NCBI GenBank assembly: GCA_035496935.1
Contig: DATJED010000018.1
Location: forward strand, 209,048 to 273,047
DNA length: 64,000 nt
Reading direction: 5' to 3'
Source of the DNA: Pseudopedobacter sp035496935
Lineage (GTDB): Bacteria > Bacteroidota > Bacteroidia > Sphingobacteriales > Sphingobacteriaceae
The position numbers and the translations under genes were made by a program. The notes under the pieces were generated by a model that saw only the letters and a list, made by a program, of their open reading frames with translations, was not told the origin of the DNA and ran no database searches. This document shows, piece by piece, positions 1-8,667 of this stretch; position 1 is the stretch's first letter; each line of letters opens with the position of its first letter.

Positions 1-103
1 AAGATTCGGGCATTATGGTCATGGCGACGGTAATGCCGGCTAATATTTCGACTTTGTAGTCGATTTTTTTGGAAAAATCAAATAGACGTAAATAAGGCTT
101 CAT
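1..103 (-). CDS. SulP-type anion transporter, N-terminus only (partial)
   Basis: Only the first 34 codons lie in the window; the gene runs off the left edge. It starts at the ATG whose complement is at 101-103 (MKPYLRLFDFSKKIDYK...). The stretch EILAGITVAMTIMPES matches the first membrane helix of SulP permeases, where an 'AGLTVAL.LVPEA' type sequence follows a short cytoplasmic leader. The family moves sulfate, bicarbonate or other anions across the inner membrane. With so little sequence the substrate cannot be named, and another permease family with a similar first helix is possible. Confidence 0.55.
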   Translation of the reverse strand, partial: MKPYLRLFDFSKKIDYKVEILAGITVAMTIMPES

Positions 104-357
104 CCTTAAAAATTAAAGTGTAAAGAATTTATGAAATAAGTGTATTCCGGCAAGAGATCGCCGAATAAATTAGAGCTTTGAGCCTAAACTCAAGGTGGTG
201 TCACAGGGCTATTTTGAATAAATTGTACCATTTAGCTACGAAAGTACAAAAAATATTTGCTGATAATGATTCGTTAGCTAATTTTTATAGACTTAATTTT
301 TGTTTGACAGCATTTTAAAAAATGCGGACAATCACAATAATCGTTTGAGTTAAACGC

Positions 358-365
358 TATATTTG
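358..365 (+). promoter_or_regulatory. -7 box (TATATTTG) of the small Cys-motif gene
   Basis: TATATTTG fits the Bacteroidota -7 consensus TAnnTTTG. Only six bases separate it from the ATG at 372, so the transcript would start at or next to the start codon. The box lies inside an inverted repeat, CGCTA (355-359) and TAGCG (366-370), which could be an operator. No clear -33 TTG element is seen 19-21 bases upstream. Confidence 0.45.
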
Positions 366-371
366 TAGCGT

Positions 372-737
372 ATGATAAAGCGTACCATTGCTTTTCTTTT
401 GATTTTAACTTTAATCTCTGCTCATTTCAGCAAATTATATGTGTTTGCTGGATTTGAACTTAACAAAAATTACATAGCCGAAAAGCTTTGTGTCAATAAA
501 GATAAACCCGAATTAAATTGTCACGGGAAGTGTTTCCTGATGAAAAAACTTGCCGAAGCAGAAAAAAAACAACAAGCCGATAACAGAACGCAACAAAAAA
601 ATCTTTTCCAAGAAATTGCAACAATAAATAACGCTCAGTTTAAATTTAATACTCGTTTAATAGCAGAAATAAATACGCCATATATTTCTAATTATCACCT
701 TATCCGGGAATCCCCAGTTTTCCATCCGCCATCTTAG
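372..737 (+). CDS. Small exported protein with NCxGKC motif
   Basis: A 121-residue protein with a hydrophobic N-terminal segment (about residues 5-27) that could be a signal peptide or membrane anchor. The mature part has LCVNKDKPELNCHGKC at about residues 39-54: three cysteines and a histidine in a short Lys-rich stretch that looks able to bind metal. A Lys/Glu/Gln-rich helix follows. I know this type as an uncharacterised Bacteroidota protein, often beside TonB receptors. It is followed by a TonB receptor and a PepSY membrane protein on the same strand. I infer, but cannot show, a periplasmic metal-handling role (copper or iron). Confidence 0.7.
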   Translation: MIKRTIAFLLILTLISAHFSKLYVFAGFELNKNYIAEKLCVNKDKPELNCHGKCFLMKKLAEAEKKQQADNRTQQKNLFQEIATINNAQFKFNTRLIAEINTPYISNYHLIRESPVFHPPS

Positions 738-754
738 CTAAAAAATAAATTTGA

Positions 755-830
755 AACAGGAGATGTGAGATTTGAGACACTTGTATTGTGATTCAATCCT
801 TCACTCATTCAAAATTCACTAATTAAAATA
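755..830 (+). repeat. Two-armed intergenic spacer
   Basis: The spacer between the small Cys-motif gene and the TonB receptor has a purine-rich left half (GAGATGTGAGATTTGAGAC) and a pyrimidine-rich right half (CAATCCTTCACTCATTC). The 18-mer at 800-817 (TTCACTCATTCAAAATTC) recurs exactly at 41490-41507. AGATGTGAGA at 761-770 is the complement of TCTCACATCT found upstream of argG. Function unknown. Confidence 0.5.
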
Positions 831-873
831 GCTAAAGGATTTTTTACAGATCCTAAATTTCTTAAAACAGGAA

Positions 874-3213
874 ATGAAAATCAAGGCAATTACCATTGTC
901 ATGCTGTTCTTTTGTATTAAAACGGTATTGGCACAAGGGATAGAGGGCACAGTTTACGATGTCCAATCACGAGAACCAGTTGTTGGGGCGGTTATAGAAA
1001 ACATAAATAATCATCAACATACAATAAGCGATCATCAAGGAAACTTTAATATAAAAGCTTCTTTCGCTGAAAACCGACTTAGTATCTCGGTACTTGGGTT
1101 TAAAAAACAAGAATTAACTGCACAGGCAGATAAAAAATTATTGATAGCGTTAGAGCCTGCAACCGGTTCTTTAAACGAAGTGATTGTTACGGCAAACAGA
1201 GAAGCAGGTTTAAGAACGGAGGCTCCGATAGCAATCTCAAAGTTAGATTTTAAAACTATTGATGAAACCAAAGCTACTTCTCCTTATGAAGTGCTAAATA
1301 AAGTGCCGGGCGTTGTGATGGGAAACCTAAATAACGAACAGCATTTTATGTCGATTCGGCAACCGCTTAACTCATCTAACTATTATCTTTATTTAGAGGA
1401 TGGGATTCCGATTAGGCCAATGGGCGTTTTTAACCATAATGCATTGTTAGAAGTTAACCAATTTGCCATCAGCAATATTGAGGTGGTAAAAGGTCCGTCT
1501 TCATCCATTTACGGACCCGAAGCCATTGGTGGTACGGTAAACTTCATTACCCAAAGACCAACTGCTATACCAACCGCAAAGCTCGGGATACAGTTTGACC
1601 AATTTGGTTATAAACGGTTGCAGTTTGGTGCCGGTGCCAGATTAGGGAAGTTCGGTTTTTACGTTGCCGGATTAACCAGTAAACAAACTGATTCGTGGTT
1701 GGCAAATTCCGATTATGATAAAACAAGTGTTAACACCCGCTTGGAATATCATTTTACGCCAACATTAAATTTGAGTGGTACTTTGGTTTATAGCGATTAT
1801 GATTCGCAAACTGGCGGAAATACGGACAGCTTGGCGTTTTACAGCCGATTGTACACCAGTACTTCTGATTTTACTTACCGGAAATCTAAAGCGTTAAGAG
1901 CAAATTTCCGGTTAGAAAAAGAGTGGAACAAAAGCTCAAATAGTTTTATAACCACGTTTTATCGCAACAATATTGGCGACCAAAATCCTGCATATTATAT
2001 CAGATGGAGCGCTACCAATAACCCAACAACGGCAACCGGGCAAATCAATTCAAACAAATTTAAAAGCTATGGCTTTGTGGCTCAGCATAACCAAAAATTC
2101 AGTTTTTTAAATTCTAAATTGTTGGGAGGTGTGATGTATGATTATTCGCCAAATACTTACGATGCGCATCAGATAGATTTGAATGCAGAGCTTCGCCCCG
2201 ACGGAAAATCGGTAAAAAAATACACCATTAAAGCAGACCGACCTGATATTGTACTGGCGGATTACGATGCGAAAATTAATAATTCCGCCATTTATACACA
2301 GTATGATGTTAAACCTATACAGAATTTGAATATCTCTGCTGGTTTACGTTACGATTTAATGTCGTTTAGTTACGAAAATTTTTTAGATGCATCCGAAGGG
2401 GATAAAAAGTATGAAAAGCTTACTCCAAAAATTGGCGCAACTTATGACTTAGGTCACGATAAAGGGGTTTACGCTAATTTTTCTACAGGTTTTGCGCCTC
2501 CGGGATTGACTTCTGTTTTTACCAAAAATGCCCTAACAAATAGTTTCTATTACAATTTAAAAGCAGCCACATTTACCAATTACGAGGTCGGTGCTTGGGT
2601 TTGTTTCTTCGAGAGTAAGCTTTGTGCAGATGTTGCGCTTTATGTGATGAAAGGCAAAAATGAACTTTTAAATATCCGTCAGGCGGATAATTCTTACCAA
2701 TATCAATCGGCCGGTGAAACTTTGCATCGGGGTATTGAGTTAGGTTTTACCGCTAAACCGAGTACACAAATAACGTTACGTTTTGGTGGAACTGTAGCTT
2801 TGCATCGGTTCGAAGATTTTGAAATCAGTACCAAACCAACTGATCCGCTGAAAAATTTGGGAGGTTACGAGATGCCATCAGCGCCACGTTATTCATGGAA
2901 TACCGAGTTGAGCTATTATCCCGTATGGCTTAAAAATTTTAGAACTTCGGTAGAGTGGCAACATGTTGGCAGTTACTATCAAAATCAAATAAACACAGTT
3001 AAATACGAAGGTTACGAATTGTTAAATTTCCATGCCGGTTATAAGTTTAAAGGCATCGAGCTTTTTGGCAAATTGGTAAACCTTACCGATGAACTGTACG
3101 CCGTAAACGCCACAAGAGGCAACGGAGCTACAGACAGAACTACTTTTACCCCGGCAGCACCACGTACTTTTGTATTTGGTATCCAATACAATTTTACCAG
3201 CAAGCACAAATAA
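874..3213 (+). CDS. TonB-dependent outer-membrane receptor
   Basis: A 779-residue TonB-dependent receptor importing a scarce ligand across the outer membrane. A signal peptide ends near AQG (residues 20-22). A carboxypeptidase-regulatory-like domain (about 23-95, beginning GIEGTVYDVQSREPVVGAV) follows, then a plug (about 100-235) with VIVTANRE and EVVKGPSSSIYGPEAIGG. The rest is a beta-barrel ending in aromatic FGIQYNF. Length is typical for FecA/CirA-like receptors. An AACAGGA stretch precedes the ATG. Seven bases separate it from the PepSY gene, so the two are probably cotranscribed. PepSY partners usually go with iron-siderophore or copper uptake, but the ligand cannot be read from the sequence. 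Confidence 0.9.
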   Translation: MKIKAITIVMLFFCIKTVLAQGIEGTVYDVQSREPVVGAVIENINNHQHTISDHQGNFNIKASFAENRLSISVLGFKKQELTAQADKKLLIALEPATGSLNEVIVTANREAGLRTEAPIAISKLDFKTIDETKATSPYEVLNKVPGVVMGNLNNEQHFMSIRQPLNSSNYYLYLEDGIPIRPMGVFNHNALLEVNQFAISNIEVVKGPSSSIYGPEAIGGTVNFITQRPTAIPTAKLGIQFDQFGYKRLQFGAGARLGKFGFYVAGLTSKQTDSWLANSDYDKTSVNTRLEYHFTPTLNLSGTLVYSDYDSQTGGNTDSLAFYSRLYTSTSDFTYRKSKALRANFRLEKEWNKSSNSFITTFYRNNIGDQNPAYYIRWSATNNPTTATGQINSNKFKSYGFVAQHNQKFSFLNSKLLGGVMYDYSPNTYDAHQIDLNAELRPDGKSVKKYTIKADRPDIVLADYDAKINNSAIYTQYDVKPIQNLNISAGLRYDLMSFSYENFLDASEGDKKYEKLTPKIGATYDLGHDKGVYANFSTGFAPPGLTSVFTKNALTNSFYYNLKAATFTNYEVGAWVCFFESKLCADVALYVMKGKNELLNIRQADNSYQYQSAGETLHRGIELGFTAKPSTQITLRFGGTVALHRFEDFEISTKPTDPLKNLGGYEMPSAPRYSWNTELSYYPVWLKNFRTSVEWQHVGSYYQNQINTVKYEGYELLNFHAGYKFKGIELFGKLVNLTDELYAVNATRGNGATDRTTFTPAAPRTFVFGIQYNFTSKHK

Positions 3214-3220
3214 AGATAAA

Positions 3221-4762
3221 ATGGAAGAACTAAATAAAAATGAAACTTCGGAGAAATCCGATGCTTCTAAAAAGCTGAAAAAGAAACTTTACAAGTGGCA
3301 CCGTATATTGGGTTTAATTACGGTAATTCCGTTAATTATGTGGACTGCCTCCGGCTTAATGCACCCAATGATGGCGCATTGGTTTAAAGTGCCCCTCGCA
3401 CATGAAAAAATAGAACCCCTTGCTATAGAAAAAAGTAAAGTAAATCTATCCTTACAACAGATAACTGCGCAGAACAACATCAATTCGTTCTATAATTTTC
3501 GGCTGATTAATTTTAAGGATAGCGTTTATTATCAGGTTAAAGCGGTTGATAAATCCATCCGTTATTTTAATGCTGTTAACGGAAAAGAACTGATAAATGG
3601 CGACCAACTTTATGCGCAATATTTAGCAAGATATTTTTTAGGAGACAATAAATCTAAAATTGATTCCACTGCATTGATCAACAGTTTTACTGCGAAATAT
3701 CAATATGTAAACCGTTTATTGCCAGTTTATAAAGTGTGTTTTGCAACCGATTCAAAAATGGATTTGTATGTAGAAACCTTTGGGAGCCGTTTAGCAACTT
3801 ACAACAATGCCGACCGTAAAGCTTTTATTTGGGTTTTTAACAATTTCCACACTTGGACGTTTTTAGATAATATCACCAACGATGCATTACATTTCGGTTT
3901 GATGATTTTGCTTTTGGGCACCATTATATTTGCTGCGATAAGCGGGATTGCTATCTACGGCTTTTTATGGAAACGTTTCAAAAAGTCGAAAAAGGAAAAC
4001 TCCCTTAGTCTTTTGCGAAAATATCACCGACAGATAGGCATCATCACCTCGGTTTTTATGCTGACGTTTGCTTTTAGTGGCGCTTATCATGCTACCACCA
4101 AAATTAACCAAAGTGATAAAGTCGGAATGGCTTTTCAGCCGATATTAAAAATACAGCATCTTAAAATCAGCAATCTGGATTTAAATACTGATTGGGAAAG
4201 GCTTAATAACATGTCTGCCGTAATATTAAAAAAAGATACATTATATCAATTGATGTATGCTAAAACTGAGGATTTGCCAGCAGAAACCAAATATATATCT
4301 GCCATTAGTGGAGATACTTTAGCAAATGGTGATATGAAATATGCGAGTTATTTGGCTAATAAATTTCAGCAAAGTAATGATGATCCGAATATGCAATTGC
4401 CAGAATGTTGCAGAAAACCCGTTGATGATGCTTCAGCCGATTCCTATAAGATTAGTAGTACCGAGCCTATTAACTCTTTTACGCGTGAATATGGTTTTGT
4501 GTTTAAAAGATTGCCAGTGGTGAAAATTGCGTATGATTCACCAGATCATCAGCGCTATTTTATAGAAACGGCGCAATCTAAATTAGCATCTGAGATTACT
4601 GATGCCGATATGAGAGAAGGTTATTCCTTCGCTTTTTTACACAAATTTTTCTTTATGGAATGGGCCGGTAAAGGAATAAGAGATTTTACCATGGCTTTGG
4701 CTGCGCTTTTAGTGATGACAGTGAGTCTGTTAGGTTTGGCAATTTTTGTGAAGAAGATGTAG
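3221..4762 (+). CDS. PepSY-domain inner-membrane protein
   Basis: A 513-residue protein of the PepSY-associated TM helix family. An N-terminal cytoplasmic stretch rich in Lys/Glu is followed by LYKWHRILGLITVIPLIMWTAS, the conserved first helix with its His. A periplasmic PepSY-like domain, a helix around LHFGLMILLLGTIIFAAISG, a second HRQIGIITSVFMLTFAFSG helix repeating the layout, and a C-terminal helix complete it. An odd CC pair (QLPECCRKP) lies in the second periplasmic region. Such proteins are thought to reduce or handle metal delivered by a TonB receptor. The ATG at 3221 was chosen because an upstream start at 3170 would overlap the receptor gene by 44 bases. Confidence 0.85.
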   Translation: MEELNKNETSEKSDASKKLKKKLYKWHRILGLITVIPLIMWTASGLMHPMMAHWFKVPLAHEKIEPLAIEKSKVNLSLQQITAQNNINSFYNFRLINFKDSVYYQVKAVDKSIRYFNAVNGKELINGDQLYAQYLARYFLGDNKSKIDSTALINSFTAKYQYVNRLLPVYKVCFATDSKMDLYVETFGSRLATYNNADRKAFIWVFNNFHTWTFLDNITNDALHFGLMILLLGTIIFAAISGIAIYGFLWKRFKKSKKENSLSLLRKYHRQIGIITSVFMLTFAFSGAYHATTKINQSDKVGMAFQPILKIQHLKISNLDLNTDWERLNNMSAVILKKDTLYQLMYAKTEDLPAETKYISAISGDTLANGDMKYASYLANKFQQSNDDPNMQLPECCRKPVDDASADSYKISSTEPINSFTREYGFVFKRLPVVKIAYDSPDHQRYFIETAQSKLASEITDADMREGYSFAFLHKFFFMEWAGKGIRDFTMALAALLVMTVSLLGLAIFVKKM

Positions 4763-4892
4763 TAGTCGGTATAAAAAATAGCAACTATACCTCTTAATCA
4801 GAAAGCGAGGAAGGGGCTTACGTTGCTCGCAGGATGGGGCTAATGCGAAATATCCGGACAATCTTTTAAAATAAATATCGAAATTAGCCAGC

Positions 4893-6227
4893 ATGAATGC
4901 GTATCTGATTAAAAATGCAACAATAGTGAATGAAGGCAAACAAGAGATTGCCGATGTTTATATTAAAAATCAAAGAATCGAGAAAATTGGACAGAATTTA
5001 TCCGTTAACGGCGCAAAAGAACTCAATGCTGAGGGAAAGTATCTTTTTCCAGGATTTATTGATGATCAGGTACATTTCCGTGAGCCGGGATTAACGCATA
5101 AAGCAGAAATTTACACGGAAGCCAAAGCGGCGGTTGCCGGAGGAATTACCTCTTTTATGGAAATGCCGAACACTGTTCCAAATACTTTAACGCAGGAATT
5201 ATTAGCAGATAAATACGCCATCGGCGCTAAAAAATCTTTGGCTAACCATTCTTTTTTTATGGGCGCTTCCAACGATAATCTGGAAGAGGTTTTAAAAACC
5301 GATGTTAAAAATGTTTGCGGAATTAAAGTTTTTATGGGTTCGTCAACCGGGAATATGTTGGTGGACAATGAGAAAACTTTGGAAGGGATTTTTAAAAATG
5401 CACCTACTTTGGTAGCCACACATTGCGAAGATGAGGCAACCATCAGAAAGAATCTGGCGATCTTTAAAGAAAAATACGGCGATAACTTAACGCCAGAAAT
5501 GCATCCGCTGATTAGAAGCGAAGAAGCTTGCTATTTGTCATCTTCATTTGCGGTAGAGTTGGCTAAAAAGTATAATACCCGTCTGCATATTTTACACATT
5601 TCTACCGGTAAAGAGACTTTTCTGTTTGACAATAAAACCGAATTGAAAAATAAACGAATTACTGCGGAAGCTTGCATTCATCATCTTTGGTTTTCTGCCG
5701 AAGATTATAAAACCAAAGGAAATTGGATTAAATGGAATCCTGCGGTAAAAACAGCAGAAGACCGTGACCAGATTTTGAAGGCGGTTTTAGATGACCATAT
5801 CGATGTAATTGCTACCGACCACGCACCGCATACCGTCGAAGAAAAGTCCCAAACTTATTCAAAAGCACCATCTGGCGGACCACTAGTTCAACATGCTTTT
5901 AATGCACTTTTTGAACTTTATCATCAGGGGAAAATCAGTTTGGAAAGAATTGCAGAGAAAACATCCCATAATTTGGCAACTTGTTTTCAGATAAAAGACC
6001 GTGGTTTTATAAGGGAAGGTTATTTTGCTGATTTGGCTTTGGTAGATTTAAACGCATCTTATGAAGTAAACCGCAACAATGTACTTTCCAAATGTGGTTG
6101 GTCGCCATTCGAGGGGCAAACTTTTAACTCCAAAATTACACATACCTTTGTAAGCGGGCATTTGGCTTTTGAAAATGGAGTTTTTAATGAGGAAGTTAAG
6201 GGCGAGCGATTGAGTTTTGAACGGTAG
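4893..6227 (+). CDS. pyrC: Dihydroorotase (Bacteroidota type)
   Basis: A 444-residue amidohydrolase that should close carbamoyl-aspartate to dihydroorotate in pyrimidine synthesis. Visible motifs are FPGFIDDQVHFREPGLTHK (about 54-72), MEMPNT, GIKVFMGSSTGN, ATHCEDE, RLHILHIST and VIATDHAPHT, which supplies the catalytic Asp. The usual HxH metal pair after Asp reads QxH here (DDQVHFR). The same substitution occurs in other Bacteroidota dihydroorotases as I recall them, so it looks like a lineage feature and not decay. Allantoinase is an alternative, but the HFREPGLTHK signature favours dihydroorotase. The gene stands alone, 130 bases after the PepSY gene. Confidence 0.85.
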   Translation: MNAYLIKNATIVNEGKQEIADVYIKNQRIEKIGQNLSVNGAKELNAEGKYLFPGFIDDQVHFREPGLTHKAEIYTEAKAAVAGGITSFMEMPNTVPNTLTQELLADKYAIGAKKSLANHSFFMGASNDNLEEVLKTDVKNVCGIKVFMGSSTGNMLVDNEKTLEGIFKNAPTLVATHCEDEATIRKNLAIFKEKYGDNLTPEMHPLIRSEEACYLSSSFAVELAKKYNTRLHILHISTGKETFLFDNKTELKNKRITAEACIHHLWFSAEDYKTKGNWIKWNPAVKTAEDRDQILKAVLDDHIDVIATDHAPHTVEEKSQTYSKAPSGGPLVQHAFNALFELYHQGKISLERIAEKTSHNLATCFQIKDRGFIREGYFADLALVDLNASYEVNRNNVLSKCGWSPFEGQTFNSKITHTFVSGHLAFENGVFNEEVKGERLSFER

Positions 6228-6231
6228 TTTC

Positions 6232-6281
6232 GGAGGTCACGGAGTTATCAGGGTTTGGTTTTAACCACGGAGAACGCAGAG
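6232..6281 (+). repeat. CACGGAG/CACAGAG repeat words
   Basis: GGTCACGGAG and TAACCACGGAGAACGCAGAG resemble words in the gap after argB: ATAACCACGAAGACGCGAAG, TTCACAGAGGG and TTAACCACAGAGTACGC. They form a degenerate dispersed intergenic repeat without an ORF. Confidence 0.4.
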
Positions 6282-6412
6282 CTGGGAGTTTTTGATTAGC
6301 GCTGGCTTTCGATTTCATCCTGTTGATCCGCCAGTTGGCGGAGAAACATCTCACAAGTAAGTTTATGGCTTACTGGGTCGGTAGATAACACGTCTTTTTG
6401 CAGTTAAAAAGC

Positions 6413-6511
6413 GCATTAACGATAGCAACGGCATCCTTTTTATTGGTCATCCTGAGCGAAGTCGAAGGGCGGCAAATAAAAAGATATAGTGGATAGCGTG
6501 TTAAAATGCCC
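6413..6511 (+). repeat. Dispersed intergenic element, copy A
   Basis: About 99 bases. The left flank GCATTAACGATAGCAACGG runs into CATCCTTTTT and the right flank AAAAAGATATAGTGGATAGC into GTGTTAAAATGCCC. Both flanks match copy B at 24891-24979 read on the other strand, with few mismatches. The centre holds GAGCGAAGTCGAAGG, which in copy B lies in the opposite orientation relative to the flanks. No ORF, so likely a small non-autonomous repeat. Confidence 0.7.
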
Positions 6512-6523
6512 AGAAATAATCTT

Positions 6524-6560
6524 AAAAAAAAGCGGTATAGCTTGGGAAACTTACCGCTTT
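6524..6560 (-). terminator. Hairpin with T-run on the minus strand
   Basis: AAAGCGGTA (6529-6537) pairs perfectly with TACCGCTTT (6552-6560). Read on the minus strand the stem is followed by a run of T (complement of the A-run at 6524-6531). It looks like an intrinsic terminator, but no minus-strand gene ends here. It may block antisense transcription or belong to the adjacent repeat. Confidence 0.45.
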
Positions 6561-6806
6561 CACACACCTATTTGAAAAATATAAAAGACTTTACGTCTTT
6601 TAAGGAGAGAGAGTAAATCAAAAAAATCTTAAAACATCTTTAAATAAATAGCTGATAAAACCTTTTGCGATTTTCAATCTATTTGCTAATCTTATCATGC
6701 TTTCAAACTTCGGAAAAATAGCTAATTAGTCCGTACCTGATAATCGGTATTTTTTAAAAATACCCTAAAATGGGTACTTCTTTTTTTGAACATTCATTTT
6801 AAAAAA

Positions 6807-6837
6807 TTGCACAATCGGTAACATCTTCATACTTTAG
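6807..6837 (+). promoter_or_regulatory. dnaX promoter
   Basis: TTG (6807-6809), 20 bases, then TACTTTAG (6830-6837), one base off TAnnTTTG. The -7 box ends five bases before the dnaX ATG at 6843, which predicts a leaderless or nearly leaderless message. Confidence 0.5.
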
Positions 6838-6842
6838 CAACG

Positions 6843-8666
6843 ATGGAAAATTTTATAGTTTCTGCAAGAAAATATAGACCTGTTTTATTTGAGAGCGTTG
6901 TTGGGCAGTTGCATATTACCAATACTTTAAAAAATGCGATCAAAAATAATCAGCTTGCACAAGCTTTTTTGTTTTGCGGTCCGCGAGGTGTGGGTAAAAC
7001 CACTTGCGCCCGTATTTTGGCAAAAACCATCAACTGTACCAACCTTACTTCGCAATTTGAAGCTTGTGGAGTTTGCGAGTCCTGTATATCGTTTCAAAAC
7101 GGAAATTCTTTTAATTTTCATGAGCTTGATGCGGCCTCCAACAACTCGGTTGACGATATCCGTAACCTAATTGACCAAGTGCGCATACCGCCACAGGCTG
7201 GCAAATACAAAGTTTATATTATTGATGAGGTGCACATGCTTTCGCAAAGTGCGTTTAACGCTTTTTTAAAAACGCTGGAAGAACCGCCTTCTTACGCTAT
7301 TTTTATTTTAGCAACTACCGAAAAGCATAAAATTTTACCTACCATTTTATCCCGTTGTCAGATTTTTGATTTTAACAGGATTAAGGTAGAAGATATGGCG
7401 AACCATTTGGCTAGCATTGCACAAAAGGAAGAGGTAAAATATGATATCGACGGTTTACACCTGATTGCGCAAAAGGCAGACGGCGGTTTGCGGGATGCTT
7501 TATCCATGTTTGACCAGATTGTGAGTTTCTCTAATAAGGAGTTAAACTATCAGGCGGTAATTGACAATCTGAATATTTTAGATTACGATTATTATTTCAA
7601 ACTAACAGACTTATTGCTTGCACAGGATACACCGGGAGCGCTTTTGCTTTTTGATGAAATTTTGAATAACGGTTTTGATGGCAACCATTTCATTACCGGT
7701 TTGGCATCGCATTTAAGAAACGTTTTGATTTGTAAAGACGCTACTACGGTTAAATTGCTGGAAGTTAGCGATAACATCAAACAGAAATATCTGGAGCAGG
7801 CAAAGCAGTCTCCGGCTTCGTTTTTAATCAGTGCTTTAAATATTGCCAATCAGTGCGATTTAAATTACCGGATCAGTAAAAATCAACGTTTGCAGGTGGA
7901 GCTCACGCTCATAAAAATTAGTCATTTAGCACAGGCTTTACAGTTAAGCCAAACCGAAAATGTTCAGCTTTTAGCTGAGCAATTAAAAAAAAAACCTAAA
8001 ACTTTAGTAGAGGAGGAGCAAGCTCCTTACCATAAAGTTGCTCCAAATGTTATTGAAAACGCGGTTTCTGCTCAAAAATCAGAAGACGTTGTTGTTCCTA
8101 TTATTCCTAAACCGGAAGAGAAACCTTCACTTCCAACTTTGCCAAAAGTAAACGGAACGCCTCCCCCGGTAATTCCAGGTCGGTCTTTGCTGAATAGTAG
8201 CTTAAAAACTTCTTTAATCCCTAATTTAAAGGATCCGAGTAGCGTGAAATCTGAAGAGGAGCGGAATGAGGAAAAAGTTGTAGTAAGTGGTGCAGAACGG
8301 AATCCATTTAATCAGGAAGATTTGATCAAATGTTGGGTAGATTATTCTGCGCTTATAAAAGCACAAAACAAAATGAATTTGGCTTCTATTATGGATAGCT
8401 ATACCCCAATTTTAAAGGATGGGTTTAGAATTGAACTACCGATAGAAAACAAGCTTCAGGAGAACGAGCTGACTTTTGAAAAAATCGATCTGCTCAACTT
8501 TTTGCGTACCAAATTGCTGAACTTTCAGATTTCATTGGATCCGGTAATTACCGAAATTAAAGAGGGTAAGAAGCTGTACACTTCTAAAGATAAATATCAG
8601 CACATGGCCGAAAAAAATCCAGCTTTGGATGAGTTTAGAAGGGTTTTTAATTTGGATTTGAGTTAG
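6843..8666 (+). CDS. dnaX: DNA polymerase III subunit gamma/tau
   Basis: A 607-residue clamp-loader ATPase subunit that loads the sliding clamp and links it to the polymerase core. The N-terminal AAA+ domain has Walker A GPRGVGKTT (about 46-54), a four-Cys zinc module (CTNLTSQFEACGVCESC, about 65-81), Walker B IIDEVHML and the SRC motif LSRCQIFDF. Domain III follows, then a Pro/Glu/Lys-rich linker (about 380-480) and a C-terminal tau-like region. Length is normal for Bacteroidota. The stop lies two bases from the stop of the convergent glycosyltransferase gene, leaving no room for a separate terminator. No frameshift signal for a short gamma form was identified. Confidence 0.95.
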   Translation: MENFIVSARKYRPVLFESVVGQLHITNTLKNAIKNNQLAQAFLFCGPRGVGKTTCARILAKTINCTNLTSQFEACGVCESCISFQNGNSFNFHELDAASNNSVDDIRNLIDQVRIPPQAGKYKVYIIDEVHMLSQSAFNAFLKTLEEPPSYAIFILATTEKHKILPTILSRCQIFDFNRIKVEDMANHLASIAQKEEVKYDIDGLHLIAQKADGGLRDALSMFDQIVSFSNKELNYQAVIDNLNILDYDYYFKLTDLLLAQDTPGALLLFDEILNNGFDGNHFITGLASHLRNVLICKDATTVKLLEVSDNIKQKYLEQAKQSPASFLISALNIANQCDLNYRISKNQRLQVELTLIKISHLAQALQLSQTENVQLLAEQLKKKPKTLVEEEQAPYHKVAPNVIENAVSAQKSEDVVVPIIPKPEEKPSLPTLPKVNGTPPPVIPGRSLLNSSLKTSLIPNLKDPSSVKSEEERNEEKVVVSGAERNPFNQEDLIKCWVDYSALIKAQNKMNLASIMDSYTPILKDGFRIELPIENKLQENELTFEKIDLLNFLRTKLLNFQISLDPVITEIKEGKKLYTSKDKYQHMAEKNPALDEFRRVFNLDLS

Positions 8667-8667
8667 A

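Larger units (their letters stand above)
6228..6842. other. 615-bp gap between dihydroorotase gene and dnaX
   Basis: No gene is supported. In order it holds two CACGGAG-type words near 6236-6281, a short palindrome TCCGCCAGTTGGCGGA at 6327-6342, the dispersed element at 6413-6511, a terminator-like hairpin at 6524-6560, a small inverted repeat AAAAGAC/GTCTTTT near 6582-6602, an AT-rich stretch, and the dnaX promoter. The short reverse-strand ORF over the element is an accident of the repeat. Confidence 0.6.

Noticed and set aside
6370..6567. Minus-strand ORF over the repeat upstream of dnaX
   Set aside because: It consists almost wholly of element copy A and the hairpin. The residues reflect the repeat, and no ribosome site is present.
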